From Chromatiaceae bacterium (GTDB taxonomy: Bacteria > Pseudomonadota > Gammaproteobacteria > Chromatiales > Chromatiaceae), in the NCBI GenBank assembly GCA_027078745.1, contig JALWWO010000020.1, forward strand, positions 276,219 to 340,218: a stretch of 64,000 nucleotides of DNA. Direction: 5' to 3'. Each line of letters opens with the position of its first letter. Positions within the stretch are counted from its first letter, which is position 1. Under the pieces are notes generated by a model. It ran no database searches, was not told the origin of the DNA, and worked only from the letters and a program-made list of their open reading frames with translations. A program made the position numbers and the translations under genes. Shown here in pieces: positions 1 through 8,767 of the stretch.

Positions 1-159
1 CGGAGACTCATCGGGAAAGACATTATGAACACCTGTATAGCAGAAGATTATTCCTAGTTGAGAATTATTATCGTTTCATACCCTCTGCAAAGAACACCTT
101 TTTCTGTGCTGGTTTTCTTGTGCGAATACAGGGCATTTCCGGCAGCTACCAGCTTCGCG
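1..159. other. window edge, no gene seen
   Basis: Short AT-richer stretch downstream of the phoR stop. I see no convincing coding frame, tRNA or strong terminator hairpin. Open frames crossing it on either strand are antisense or frame-shifted shadows of phoR. Confidence 0.5.
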
Positions 160-1452
160 TCAAAGCTGCACCGCCGCTTCCGGCGGAAAGCGGCACTGAA
201 ACACGGACCCTTGCCCCAGCTCGCTGGCGATGAGCAACCGAGCGTCGTGGCGCTGCAAGATGTGATTGACGATGGCAAGGCCGAGCCCCGTGCCTCCCGA
301 AGCGCGGGACCGGGCTTTGTCCACCCGATAGAATCGTTCGGTCAACCGAGGGATGTGCTCTGGTGGGATGCCCTCCCCGTTGTCCGCCACCGTGAACACG
401 GGTGCACCCTCTTCCCGATGCCAGCGGATTTGAATCCGGGTGCCCGGCGGCGTGTGAATCACCGCATTGAAGATCAGATTGGAAAAAGCGCTGCGGATTT
501 CCCCAGGATTGGCCAACAGCCCGAGCCTCTCATCCAGTTCCCAATGCAGGGCATGACGGCCTCTGCTCAACACTTCCGCTTCCTGGGCGATCGCACGGAT
601 TGCTTCAGGCACTGGCACTCGAACCAGATCCTCCGATCGGTCTTCCATCTCCAGACGGGACAGAGTGAGCAGGTCTTCCACGATGGCCCGCATCCGTTCC
701 GCCTGATTGCTCATGAGCTGCAAGGGGCGTTGATGGGCGGCGGGGGTTTGGGGGGAATCGCTCAGGGTCTCCAGAAAGCCGGTGAGCACGGTCAGGGGCG
801 TCCGCAGTTCATGGGAAGCGTTGGCGATGAAATCCCGGCGAATGCGGTTGAGGTGATAGACCGCTGTGCGATCCCGCGCCACGATCAGGCGCTGCCGCTT
901 CCGTTCGCCGAAGGGGTTAACCCGCAGGGAAAGCATCAGGGCGCGGTTGTGGTTGGGCAAGAGGTCCAAGGGACGGTTGAATTCTCCAGTGTCTAGGAAA
1001 GCCTTCAGCTGGGGATGGTCAAAGCAGTCCGTGAACCGGCGCCCCTCATCCTCCGGCCAATGGATATTCAACAGTTCTCGGGCAGCGGGATTCGCCCATT
1101 CGATCCGCTGCCGCTTGTCCAACACCACCAGGGCATCGGGGATGGAATGGGCTGCTTCCCGAAATCGGCGCTGAAACCGGAGCTGGCGTTTCCGGCGCTT
1201 CCGATTGCCTTGCTGGTAGCGGGCGATGGTCCGATAGAGTTCCCCCCACAGCCCCCAGGGAAAGGGGGGGCTGAGGTAATGACGGCGGCGGAGCAGGCGG
1301 ATCAAGCGCACGAGCTGGAACAGATGGCGGAGAAGGCATGCTCCCATGCCCAGAGCCAATGCCCAGGCCCAGGAGAAGCCGAAGGCTTGGAGAAGCAGCA
1401 CCAGCCCAGCGCAGGCGACGAGGCAAGAACCCTCTACCTGAGATGGGCGCAT
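160..1452 (-). CDS. phoR: phosphate regulon sensor histidine kinase PhoR
   Basis: A 430-residue membrane sensor kinase. It should autophosphorylate and pass phosphate to the PhoB regulator encoded 12 bp upstream. Two hydrophobic stretches lie within about residues 10-55, with almost no periplasmic loop, as is usual for PhoR. A PAS-like segment covers about 100-195. The H-box HELRTPLT puts the phospho-accepting His at 214. The N box (around N329), the G1 box DNGEGI (357-362) and the G2 box GGTGLGLAI (386-394) complete an intact ATPase domain. Length and architecture match E. coli PhoR (431 aa). No pst or phoU genes are visible beside it, so the phosphate role rests on family similarity and on the adjacent PhoB-like protein. 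Confidence 0.9.
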   Translation of the reverse strand: MRPSQVEGSCLVACAGLVLLLQAFGFSWAWALALGMGACLLRHLFQLVRLIRLLRRRHYLSPPFPWGLWGELYRTIARYQQGNRKRRKRQLRFQRRFREAAHSIPDALVVLDKRQRIEWANPAARELLNIHWPEDEGRRFTDCFDHPQLKAFLDTGEFNRPLDLLPNHNRALMLSLRVNPFGERKRQRLIVARDRTAVYHLNRIRRDFIANASHELRTPLTVLTGFLETLSDSPQTPAAHQRPLQLMSNQAERMRAIVEDLLTLSRLEMEDRSEDLVRVPVPEAIRAIAQEAEVLSRGRHALHWELDERLGLLANPGEIRSAFSNLIFNAVIHTPPGTRIQIRWHREEGAPVFTVADNGEGIPPEHIPRLTERFYRVDKARSRASGGTGLGLAIVNHILQRHDARLLIASELGQGSVFQCRFPPEAAVQL

Positions 1453-1464
1453 CTCGGTTCGGAA

Positions 1465-2154
1465 TCAGTCCTTATCGGAAAAGCGATAGCCCAGACCGCG
1501 AACGGTTTGTAGCAAGCGGTCGTGTCCGGTAGGTGCCAGGGCTTTGCGCAGGCGGCGGATGTGCACATCCACCGTGCGTTCCTCCACATAGACTTGATCG
1601 CCCCACACTTGATCCAAGAGTTGGGCGCGGCTGAAAGCGCGATCTCGGTGCGTCATGAAGAAATAAAGCAATCGGTATTCCGTGGGGGCCACATGGATGG
1701 GCTGGCCATTGGCGCTCACCCGATGGCTTCGATGATCGATGCACAGCCCATCGATTTCTACCCATTCCGAAGATTCTTCCGAGCGCGATCGGCGCAGCAC
1801 TGCTTGGACCCGAGCCACCATTTCCCGCGGGGAAAAGGGCTTGGCGATGTAATCATCCATGCCGCTCTCCAACCCCCGAATTCGGTCCTCTTCCTCGCCC
1901 TTCGCACTGATCATAATGATGGGCAAGGCTCGGGTCTTAGGATTCTGCTTCAACTGCTGCGCAAAGGTGAGACCGGAACGCCCGGGAAGCATCCAGTCGA
2001 GCAACAGCAAATCCACAGACTTCCGCTGGAGGATCCGATAGGCCTCATCTGCATAACCTGCTTCCAATACCTGAAACCCGGCTCCTTCCAAGGCAAATCG
2101 GATGACCTCGCGGATATCCGGTTCATCATCGACGACGAGCAAGGTAGCGGTCAT
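1465..2154 (-). CDS. phoB: phosphate regulon response regulator PhoB
   Basis: A 229-residue OmpR/PhoB-type response regulator, the same length as E. coli PhoB. The receiver domain has the acidic pair D9-D10, the phospho-acceptor D53 in LLLLDWMLPG, and the conserved Lys in ISAKGEEEDR. The C-terminal half is a winged helix with the typical RTVDVHIRRLRKAL recognition region. It is expected to bind pho boxes and activate phosphate-starvation genes once PhoR phosphorylates it. It lies 12 bp before phoR in the same direction, so the two are almost certainly co-transcribed. It begins 29 bp after the putP stop, so read-through from putP is possible. Confidence 0.93.
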   Translation of the reverse strand: MTATLLVVDDEPDIREVIRFALEGAGFQVLEAGYADEAYRILQRKSVDLLLLDWMLPGRSGLTFAQQLKQNPKTRALPIIMISAKGEEEDRIRGLESGMDDYIAKPFSPREMVARVQAVLRRSRSEESSEWVEIDGLCIDHRSHRVSANGQPIHVAPTEYRLLYFFMTHRDRAFSRAQLLDQVWGDQVYVEERTVDVHIRRLRKALAPTGHDRLLQTVRGLGYRFSDKD

Positions 2155-2183
2155 GGCATAGGCTCCTGATTCAAAAGGCCCGA

Positions 2184-3647
2184 TCAGTCCGGCGGCAGTC
2201 GCAGGGTTACCCGATCGAACTCCACGGACAGCGCTTCCGATTCCCGGTCGAACTCGCTGACGACCAAGATAGCGAGCATGGCGATCAGAAATCCGGGGAT
2301 GATTTCGTAGAGATCGAAAATACCCCCTGCTAACTGCTTCCAGAGCACCACAGTCAGGCCGCCGCTGAGAATACCCGCTAGGGCGCCCCGATAAGTCATC
2401 CTCGGCCAGTAGAGGGAGAAGAGCAGCACCGGACCAAAGGCCGCCCCGAAGCCCGCCCAGGCATAGCCCACCAGATCCAACACTGAGGTGTTGGGATCCA
2501 ATGCCATGAGGAAGGCAAGCCCTGCCAAGGACACCACCGAGAGTCGACCCGCAGCGACCAGCTCCTCTGGCCCCGCGCGGCGGCGCAGGAAGGTGCGGTA
2601 AAAATCTTCTGTGAAGATCGCCGAAGCGATCAGCAACTGGGAATCCGCCGTGCTCATGATGGCGGACAGGATGGCTGCCAACAGAACGCCCGCGATGAGG
2701 GGATGGAAGAGCAGCTGAATCAGCACGATAAAGACTCGTTCCCGCTGGGCCAAGGGCGGATCAATGATCAAAACCCCTGCCAGGCCTGCTAACACCGCCC
2801 CCGCTAAACCGAGACCCACCCAGAGCAGGGCGATGCGGCGAGCGCGGGCTACGGACTCACTGCCCTCGATGGCCTGAAAGCGGGCCAAAATGTGCGGTTG
2901 ACCGAAGTAGCCCAGGCCCCAGGCGAGTAAGGAAACAATGCCCAGAAAGCCGAGGGGCTTGCCATCTCCAGCGATCAGAGGATTGAGCAGCTCAGGTCGC
3001 AGGCGATGGAGTGAATCTCCATCGATCCATAAAACCGCGTAGAGCGGCACGGCGAGCAGGGCGAGCAACATCAGCAGCCCTTGCAATACGTCTGTCCAAG
3101 AGACCGCGAGGAAACCGCCCACCGTGGTATAGAGCAGGATGGTCAGGGCACCCAGGGCCACAGCGGAAGAATAGGGGAGGTCGAACACGGATTCGAAAAG
3201 CTTGCCGCCGGCAGCCAGTCCGGAAGCCGTGTAGAGCAAGAAGAAAAACAGGATGAACAGGGCGGAGATCGCCCGCAACCAGCCTTTCTGATCCTGAAAC
3301 CGGTTGGCCAGGTATTCGGGCAGGGTCAGGGCATCCCCGTAGGCTTCGGAGAACACCCGCAGGCGCTTGGCCATGAGCGTCCAGTTCAACCAGGTGCCCA
3401 GCAGCAGCCCCCCCGCCATCCACAAAGCATTCAGGCCCACCGCATAGGCGAACCCGGGTAACCCCAGCAGCAACCAGCCGCTCATGTCCGACGCGCTGGC
3501 GCTGAGGGCAGCCACGCCGCTGCTCAGCCGCCGCCCGCCCAGAATGAAATCGGAAAGATTTTGGGTGCGGCGGTAGGCATACCAGCCGATGCCCAGCAGC
3601 AAGATGAGATAGAGGGCAAAGGTGAGAGTAGAAGCGTTTGATGCCAC
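2184..3647 (-). CDS. putP: sodium/proline symporter (SSS family)
   Basis: A 487-residue polytopic membrane protein of the sodium:solute symporter family, with about 12-13 hydrophobic segments. Features typical of PutP are the N-terminal SASASDMSGWLLLGLPG segment, the GGFLAVSWTDVLQG loop and the AILSAIMSTADSQLLIASA region, which in this family contributes to sodium and substrate binding. It should import proline, or a related solute, with Na+. Substrate specificity cannot be proved from the sequence. It lies directly upstream of phoB on the same strand. A divergent Nudix gene starts 91 bp away, so that gap probably carries both promoters. Confidence 0.85.
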   Translation of the reverse strand: MASNASTLTFALYLILLLGIGWYAYRRTQNLSDFILGGRRLSSGVAALSASASDMSGWLLLGLPGFAYAVGLNALWMAGGLLLGTWLNWTLMAKRLRVFSEAYGDALTLPEYLANRFQDQKGWLRAISALFILFFFLLYTASGLAAGGKLFESVFDLPYSSAVALGALTILLYTTVGGFLAVSWTDVLQGLLMLLALLAVPLYAVLWIDGDSLHRLRPELLNPLIAGDGKPLGFLGIVSLLAWGLGYFGQPHILARFQAIEGSESVARARRIALLWVGLGLAGAVLAGLAGVLIIDPPLAQRERVFIVLIQLLFHPLIAGVLLAAILSAIMSTADSQLLIASAIFTEDFYRTFLRRRAGPEELVAAGRLSVVSLAGLAFLMALDPNTSVLDLVGYAWAGFGAAFGPVLLFSLYWPRMTYRGALAGILSGGLTVVLWKQLAGGIFDLYEIIPGFLIAMLAILVVSEFDRESEALSVEFDRVTLRLPPD

Positions 3648-3738
3648 GGCTTGAATCCATTGCCCATAGCAGGCTTGCCGATTTCCCGGAAAATGCGTAG
3701 TTTAAGCAGTTTTATAGCATGCTTCCAGTGAGGCTTCG

Positions 3739-4257
3739 ATGTCGGTCCCAAAAACCCTGGTTTTTCAGGGGAAGATTGTAGATCTACTCTTAGAACGGGT
3801 CCAGCTGCCCAACGGACAGCAAGCAGAACTGGAAATCGTGCAGCACCCAGGCGGCGCAGCGGTAGTGGCTTTGGATGCCCAAAAGCAGGTTTGTCTGCTC
3901 CGCCAGTACCGACCGGTGGTGGGCGCTTGGCTCTGGGAACTGCCGGCGGGGAAGATCGATGATCGGGAAGATCCCTTGGTCACGGCTCGTCGAGAACTGC
4001 GAGAAGAGGCAGGGATGCAAGCCCAGCGCTGGGAAGCCCTCGGCCAGATGTACAGCTCCCCGGGGATCTGCACGGAAGTCGTCTACCTCTATCTCGCCCA
4101 AGACCTGACCCCCGTGCCGACCCAGCAGGAAGCGCTGGAAATCATGGAGATCCACTGGATCCCCTGGAAAGAAGCCCTGGCTTGGTGCCAGGATGGCACC
4201 ATCACCGATGCGAAAACCTTGATCGGATTGCGCCAAACTGCCGTTCGTTTTCTCTAA
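3739..4257 (+). CDS. Nudix hydrolase, ADP-ribose pyrophosphatase type
   Basis: A 172-residue Nudix protein. The Nudix box occupies residues 71-93 and fits G-x5-E-x7-REUxEExGU, with G71, E77 and the REL-REEAGM core. The upstream segment LRQYRPVVGAWLWELPAGK is typical of ADP-ribose/NDP-sugar pyrophosphatases of the NudF/YffH/NrtA-like group. It probably hydrolyses ADP-ribose to AMP and ribose-5-phosphate in housekeeping or NAD turnover. The exact substrate is not determined by these motifs. The ATG follows a modest GTGAGG ribosome-binding site. The next gene starts 10 bp downstream. Confidence 0.85.
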   Translation: MSVPKTLVFQGKIVDLLLERVQLPNGQQAELEIVQHPGGAAVVALDAQKQVCLLRQYRPVVGAWLWELPAGKIDDREDPLVTARRELREEAGMQAQRWEALGQMYSSPGICTEVVYLYLAQDLTPVPTQQEALEIMEIHWIPWKEALAWCQDGTITDAKTLIGLRQTAVRFL

Positions 4258-4267
4258 ACGCCTTTGA

Positions 4268-4966
4268 ATGCTTATGCAAATCCTCTGCTTACAGCATGTG
4301 CCCTTTGAAGGGCCGGGCGCTTTTCTGCACTGGGCGGAAGCGCGCCAATATCCTTTAGAAATCTTCCCCCTCTATGCGGGCAAACCCCTGCCGCCCACAT
4401 CCACCTTCGATTGCCTCCTGATGATGGGAGGGCCCATGGGGGTAGCCGATGAGCCCGCGTATCCCTGGATGGGTCCGGAAAAACGTCTGCTGCGGGAAAC
4501 GATCGCTGCGGGAAAACCTGTCATCGGCATCTGCCTGGGTGCCCAACTGCTGGCGGAGGCCCTGGGCAGTCGCGTGTATCCCGGGGAACAGAAGGAAATC
4601 GGCTGGTTTCCCATTCAGTTCCACCCAACCGCTGCCGAACGCTTTTCCCTACCCGCTGCGCTGCGCGTGTTCCATTGGCACGGAGAAACCTTCGATCTGC
4701 CGGAGGGGGCGCAGCTCTTAGCCTCCAGCGGTCTGTATCCGCATCAGGGCTTCCTCGCTCAAGATCGTTTCCTGGCCTTGCAGTTCCACATGGAGGTGAC
4801 GCCAAAGAGTTTGGAATCGATGATTCAGCACGGGGAAGCGGAGATCGCCGCCGGGGGGGATTGGGTGCAATCCGCCCAAGAGATGCGGGCGGTTTCCCCG
4901 GAAATCTTCGCAAGCCTCCATCAGACCCTGTTTCAACTCCTGGACGGATTGCTTGAGAAAAACTAG
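4268..4966 (+). CDS. class I glutamine amidotransferase
   Basis: A 232-residue stand-alone class I glutamine amidotransferase resembling the GuaA-like amidotransferase proteins (YfeJ/GMP synthase glutaminase-like). The nucleophile is C89 in GICLGAQ. The other triad members are H174 and E176 in FHMEV. The oxyanion motif MMGGPMG lies near residues 52-58. No synthetase domain is attached, and the real substrate of this family is generally unknown. A second in-frame ATG six bases later is an equally possible start. It is the middle member of a plus-strand run from the Nudix gene to the cytochrome gene. Confidence 0.85.
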   Translation: MLMQILCLQHVPFEGPGAFLHWAEARQYPLEIFPLYAGKPLPPTSTFDCLLMMGGPMGVADEPAYPWMGPEKRLLRETIAAGKPVIGICLGAQLLAEALGSRVYPGEQKEIGWFPIQFHPTAAERFSLPAALRVFHWHGETFDLPEGAQLLASSGLYPHQGFLAQDRFLALQFHMEVTPKSLESMIQHGEAEIAAGGDWVQSAQEMRAVSPEIFASLHQTLFQLLDGLLEKN

Positions 4967-4969
4967 GCT

Positions 4970-5734
4970 ATGGGTAAAAACCATTGCAATCTCAGATCCC
5001 ACGACCCAGTGAATCGGCGTTCTTTCCGGTCCCTCGATCGAATCTTTCAAAAGCTCTCCGTCGTTCTGATCGCTCTGTCGATCACAACGCCCGCTTGGGC
5101 TGAGCTGGTAAAGATCGAGGAGCCCGAAAACAAAGGGCTGGTGCTGACGGAACAGGATCGGGCGATCCGGAAGAAATTAGCCGAGCAGATCGAGCGGATG
5201 ATGCAGGAACCGCAGCTTGCGGAAAAGATCCGCCAAGTTGGGGAACGCCGCACCATATTTTGCCGAATCTGCCACGGCAAAGACGGCAACGCAGTGCGGC
5301 CCGGCGTGCCCAATCTGGCGGGGCAAAATCCTGTGTATCTGCTGGATCAATTCCAGCGCTTCAGCGACGGGCGGCGCTATGACTACACTATGACCAGCCT
5401 CGCTTCCGCTTTCTCCACCGAAGAGAAAATCTATCTCGCCCTGTACTTCTCACAGATGACCCCGAAACCAGCGGAAAACGTGGATGCCGCGCAGTGGGCG
5501 CGGGGCAAAGTCATCTATGAAACCGCCTGCATGCAGTGCCATGGCAAGACGGGCCGCGGGGAAAAGGGCTATGCCCGCCTCGCCGCTCAGAAGGCGGATT
5601 ACATCGTCAAGATGCTCAAGGAATTCCGGCGTTACACAGGCCGCCGCTCCAATCCCTATATGAGCGCCGTGGCCATCCGCATGACGGATCAGGAAATGGC
5701 CGATGTGGCCGCCTATCTTTCCGCCATGAAATAG
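4970..5734 (+). CDS. exported diheme cytochrome c (c4-like)
   Basis: A 254-residue periplasmic or membrane-anchored cytochrome. The hydrophobic segment at about 30-41 followed by PAWA gives a likely signal peptidase site after residue 44. The n-region is unusually long and contains NRRSFRS, which is only loosely Tat-like. Two heme motifs are present: FCRICH (C98, C101, H102) and CMQCH (C187, C190, H191). Candidate axial Met residues are M141 and M231. The two similar halves suggest a c4-type electron carrier between a quinol oxidoreductase and terminal oxidases. A charged amphipathic segment (about 60-95) separates the signal peptide from heme 1. It starts 3 bp after the amidotransferase stop. 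Confidence 0.85.
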   Translation: MGKNHCNLRSHDPVNRRSFRSLDRIFQKLSVVLIALSITTPAWAELVKIEEPENKGLVLTEQDRAIRKKLAEQIERMMQEPQLAEKIRQVGERRTIFCRICHGKDGNAVRPGVPNLAGQNPVYLLDQFQRFSDGRRYDYTMTSLASAFSTEEKIYLALYFSQMTPKPAENVDAAQWARGKVIYETACMQCHGKTGRGEKGYARLAAQKADYIVKMLKEFRRYTGRRSNPYMSAVAIRMTDQEMADVAAYLSAMK

Positions 5735-5762
5735 GGATTTCCGCCCCTTCGGATCGATTCCC

Positions 5763-7127
5763 TTGTATGGATTGCCCCAGCCCGAAGCGGCAACGCGATG
5801 GTTCGCTGAACGCCTGAAGAAGCTGGCTGCGGAAGCCGCTCTGCGAAACGCCTCTGATCCGCTCAGCATCTTCTTACTCTATCCCTTTCCCTTACCAATC
5901 CCCCAGTTGGGGTCAGTGGATTTCTTTTGGTCGTATCCCGCAGCGAGGCACCGCCTTTTGGGACAGGGGTGCGTTTGGAAGCAGTGGGTTGGGGGAACCC
6001 AGCGCTTCCCCAAGCTTTCCCACGCGCTCCGCCAGCTGCAGCGCACTTGGCATCGGATCGATCCCGAGGGGACTCAGATTCCCCCGAGCCTCTTCCTGAC
6101 CCTCGCCTTCGATGCGCAAGACCGGATGCGGGGGATCTGGACGGGCTTTCCCAACAGTCTGTTGGCCTTGCCCGAACTCCTGATTCACCAGCAGGATGCC
6201 CGCACAGTGCTGGTGCTGAGCACCCGAAATCCAAGGGATTGGCCTCGCCAATGCCGGCGTTGGATGAGATGTTTTCAGCGCATCTTTGAGCGCCCTTTGT
6301 CGGCGGGCGGGACGGAGGCCTCCGCAGAACAACAGGTGCAGTCGTCTCAGCAGACCTGCTGGATGGCTTCCGCCCAGCAGGCCCTACGGGAAATTCGACA
6401 GGGTTCCTTTCGAAAGCTCGTGCTAGCCCGTCGCGTCCCTCGTCCCATCGCGGGCGGCGCCGTCGAGCAGCTGCTCGCCCGACTGGAACAGCGCTTTCCC
6501 GATTGTCGAATCTTTGCCATTCGGCAGAACAGCGCGCGGTTCGTCTCTGCCAGCCCGGAACGCTTGCTCCAAAAGGTCGGCGATCAGGTGCGATCGGATG
6601 CCCTGGCAGGGACGCTGGGATTGGGAAATGGAGCTGCACAGCAACTCTTATCCCAAGAAAAATTGCGGAAGGAACAAGCGTTGGTAGCTGAACACATTCG
6701 ATCAACGCTAAAGCCCTTCTGCAAAGCTCTCAGCCCAGAGGTCGGGCCCAAAGTGCGCCGATTGCATAATCTCCAGCATCTCTGGTGTGAGATCCAGGGT
6801 ACCTTGGCAGCGCCCTGGGATCTGTGGCTGCTTGCCCAGCGACTGCATCCCACACCCGCTGTGGCAGGTACACCGACCGACCAGGCGTTAGGTTGGCTTC
6901 GGCGCTGGGATCCCTTGGAGCGGGGTTGGTACAGCGGCATCGGCGGTTGGATCGATCCTCAGGGCGATGGGGAATTGGACGTGCTTTTGCGCTGCGCCCT
7001 GGTGCGGGATCATCGAGCAGATTTCTTTGCGGGCGCCGGTTTGACAGCGGATTCCGAACCAGAAGTGGAATGGGCGGAAACGGAACTCAAGCTGAGAGCC
7101 CTTTGGGATCTCTTCGATGCACCATGA
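5763..7127 (+). CDS. menF: isochorismate synthase (menaquinone)
   Basis: A 454-residue chorismate-utilising enzyme that should convert chorismate to isochorismate, the first step of menaquinone synthesis. The C-terminal catalytic domain shows FVSASPERLL, DALAGT, and the closing AGAGLTADSEPEVEWAETE block with the acidic residues that bind Mg2+ in this family. Placement next to menD favours MenF over EntC-type siderophore enzymes. The start shown is a TTG with no obvious Shine-Dalgarno site, so the N-terminus is uncertain. Its TGA overlaps the menD ATG (ATGA), which implies translational coupling. Confidence 0.88.
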   Translation: MYGLPQPEAATRWFAERLKKLAAEAALRNASDPLSIFLLYPFPLPIPQLGSVDFFWSYPAARHRLLGQGCVWKQWVGGTQRFPKLSHALRQLQRTWHRIDPEGTQIPPSLFLTLAFDAQDRMRGIWTGFPNSLLALPELLIHQQDARTVLVLSTRNPRDWPRQCRRWMRCFQRIFERPLSAGGTEASAEQQVQSSQQTCWMASAQQALREIRQGSFRKLVLARRVPRPIAGGAVEQLLARLEQRFPDCRIFAIRQNSARFVSASPERLLQKVGDQVRSDALAGTLGLGNGAAQQLLSQEKLRKEQALVAEHIRSTLKPFCKALSPEVGPKVRRLHNLQHLWCEIQGTLAAPWDLWLLAQRLHPTPAVAGTPTDQALGWLRRWDPLERGWYSGIGGWIDPQGDGELDVLLRCALVRDHRADFFAGAGLTADSEPEVEWAETELKLRALWDLFDAP

Positions 7128-8767
7128 AAGATTTAGGCTTGACAAACCTGCGCTGGGCCTATGGGCTGGTGGACGGTCTCACCCAAGGGGGACTTCGGCA
7201 TGCGGTGATCTCCCCAGGCTCCCGCTCCACCCCCTTGGTGCTCGCCTGTAGGCAGCATCCTCGGATACAAACGCGGGTGCATCTGGACGAACGGGCGGCG
7301 GCCTTCTTGGCGCTGGGCTTGGCTCGCGGCCGAAATGAACCCGTCGCCCTGATCGCTACCTCCGGCAGCGCCCCGGCTCACTGGTTTCCCGCCGTGCTGG
7401 AAGCGTCCGCCAGCCAGGTACCCCTGCTATTGCTCTCCGCCGACCGACCGCCGGAGCTACAGGACTGGGGCGCCAATCAAACCCTGGATCAGAGCCGGTT
7501 GTTCGGGGTGCATGTGCGGGCCTTTTTTCAAGCGGGCCTGCCGGAGGAAGACCCGGATTTGATCCGTCAGATCCAACGCTTGGGCGCCAAAGCGGTGGCG
7601 CGGGCCTGCTGGCCTCTGCCTGGCCCCGTGCATCTGAATCTGCCCTTTCGGGAACCCCTCGTACCCCAGGCACCTGCGGATGCTTGGCCTCGGGAAAGCC
7701 CTGATCCGGTGGCGGTGCAGCAGCCCCGGCTGATGCCCCAGGCTACCGCAGTCCGGCAGCTTGCAGACCTCCTGAACACCGGTCCCGGACTGCTGATCTG
7801 CGGGCCGGACACCTATGCACCAGATTTTCCCCAGGCCTTGCTGGACTTGTCCGCTCGATCGGGTGCGCCGGTCTTCGCGGATCCCCTGTCCAATCTGCGC
7901 TTCGGCCCTTGGCCCAAGGATCGGGTACTCAGCCGCTACGATCGCTTCTTGCGCCGAGCAGCGGATGCCCTGCCGAAACCCGCTTGGGTGCTGCGGTTCG
8001 GAGCTGCGCCGATTTCCAAAGCCTTGTGCCAGTATCTGGCAGCGCAGGCAGTGCCCCAAATCCTCGTAGATCCCTGGGGAAGATGGCGAGATCCCAGCCA
8101 TCGGAGCCACCTAGTGCAGGCCGATCCCGCGTTGCTCTGTGCCCAATTGCGCCCCCAGCTCAGATCTCGGGCGCGGGACTGGCACCAGCCTTTTTGGGAA
8201 GCGGAATCTCGGGCGCAGCCTCAGGAAGCTGAGTCAGACCGCATCCACCCCAGCCGATGGATTCCCGAACTGATCGACCAGTTGCCGGAGGACAGTTGGT
8301 TGCTGAGCGGCAATTCCCTGGCGATCCGCTATCTGGACGCTTGGTCCGGCTGCGGAGAAAAGCGGCTCCGCATCTTTTGCAACCGAGGCACCAGCGGCAT
8401 CGATGGCACGGTTTCCACCCTCATGGGTTTATCGATTGCCAAGGGGGAAAAGGTGGTGGGACTGTTGGGAGATGTGAGCCTCGCTCATGATCTCAACGGC
8501 TTCTGGAATGCAGCAGATCGGGAAGTGGTAGTGATCGTGTTGGACAACGGGGGCGGGGGGATCTTCCGCCAGCTACCCCAAGCGCAGCTGCCGGATTTTG
8601 AGCCCTATTGGTGCACGCCTCCAAACTTGGATCTGGCCCAGGTGGCCGCCCTCTTCTGCCTGGGCTTTCAGCGGGTAACGACGGCTTCTGAATTCCGACC
8701 CGCCTTGCAACGGGCTTTAGCAACGAAGGGCGCGCAGTTGATCGCCCTTTCCCTGGATTCAGCCTGA
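7124..8767 (+). CDS. menD: SEPHCHC synthase MenD
   Basis: A 547-residue thiamine-diphosphate enzyme that condenses isochorismate with 2-oxoglutarate in menaquinone biosynthesis. The N-terminus has the MenD signature AVISPGSRSTPLVLA and DERAAAFLALGLARG, with the conserved ThDP-activating Glu. The C-terminal ThDP/Mg2+ site is GDVSLAHDLNG followed by VLDNGGGGIF. The start is the ATG overlapping the menF stop. Other men genes (menB, C, E, A) are not in the window. The last 9 bp overlap the convergent exoribonuclease gene. Confidence 0.93.
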   Translation: MKDLGLTNLRWAYGLVDGLTQGGLRHAVISPGSRSTPLVLACRQHPRIQTRVHLDERAAAFLALGLARGRNEPVALIATSGSAPAHWFPAVLEASASQVPLLLLSADRPPELQDWGANQTLDQSRLFGVHVRAFFQAGLPEEDPDLIRQIQRLGAKAVARACWPLPGPVHLNLPFREPLVPQAPADAWPRESPDPVAVQQPRLMPQATAVRQLADLLNTGPGLLICGPDTYAPDFPQALLDLSARSGAPVFADPLSNLRFGPWPKDRVLSRYDRFLRRAADALPKPAWVLRFGAAPISKALCQYLAAQAVPQILVDPWGRWRDPSHRSHLVQADPALLCAQLRPQLRSRARDWHQPFWEAESRAQPQEAESDRIHPSRWIPELIDQLPEDSWLLSGNSLAIRYLDAWSGCGEKRLRIFCNRGTSGIDGTVSTLMGLSIAKGEKVVGLLGDVSLAHDLNGFWNAADREVVVIVLDNGGGGIFRQLPQAQLPDFEPYWCTPPNLDLAQVAALFCLGFQRVTTASEFRPALQRALATKGAQLIALSLDSA

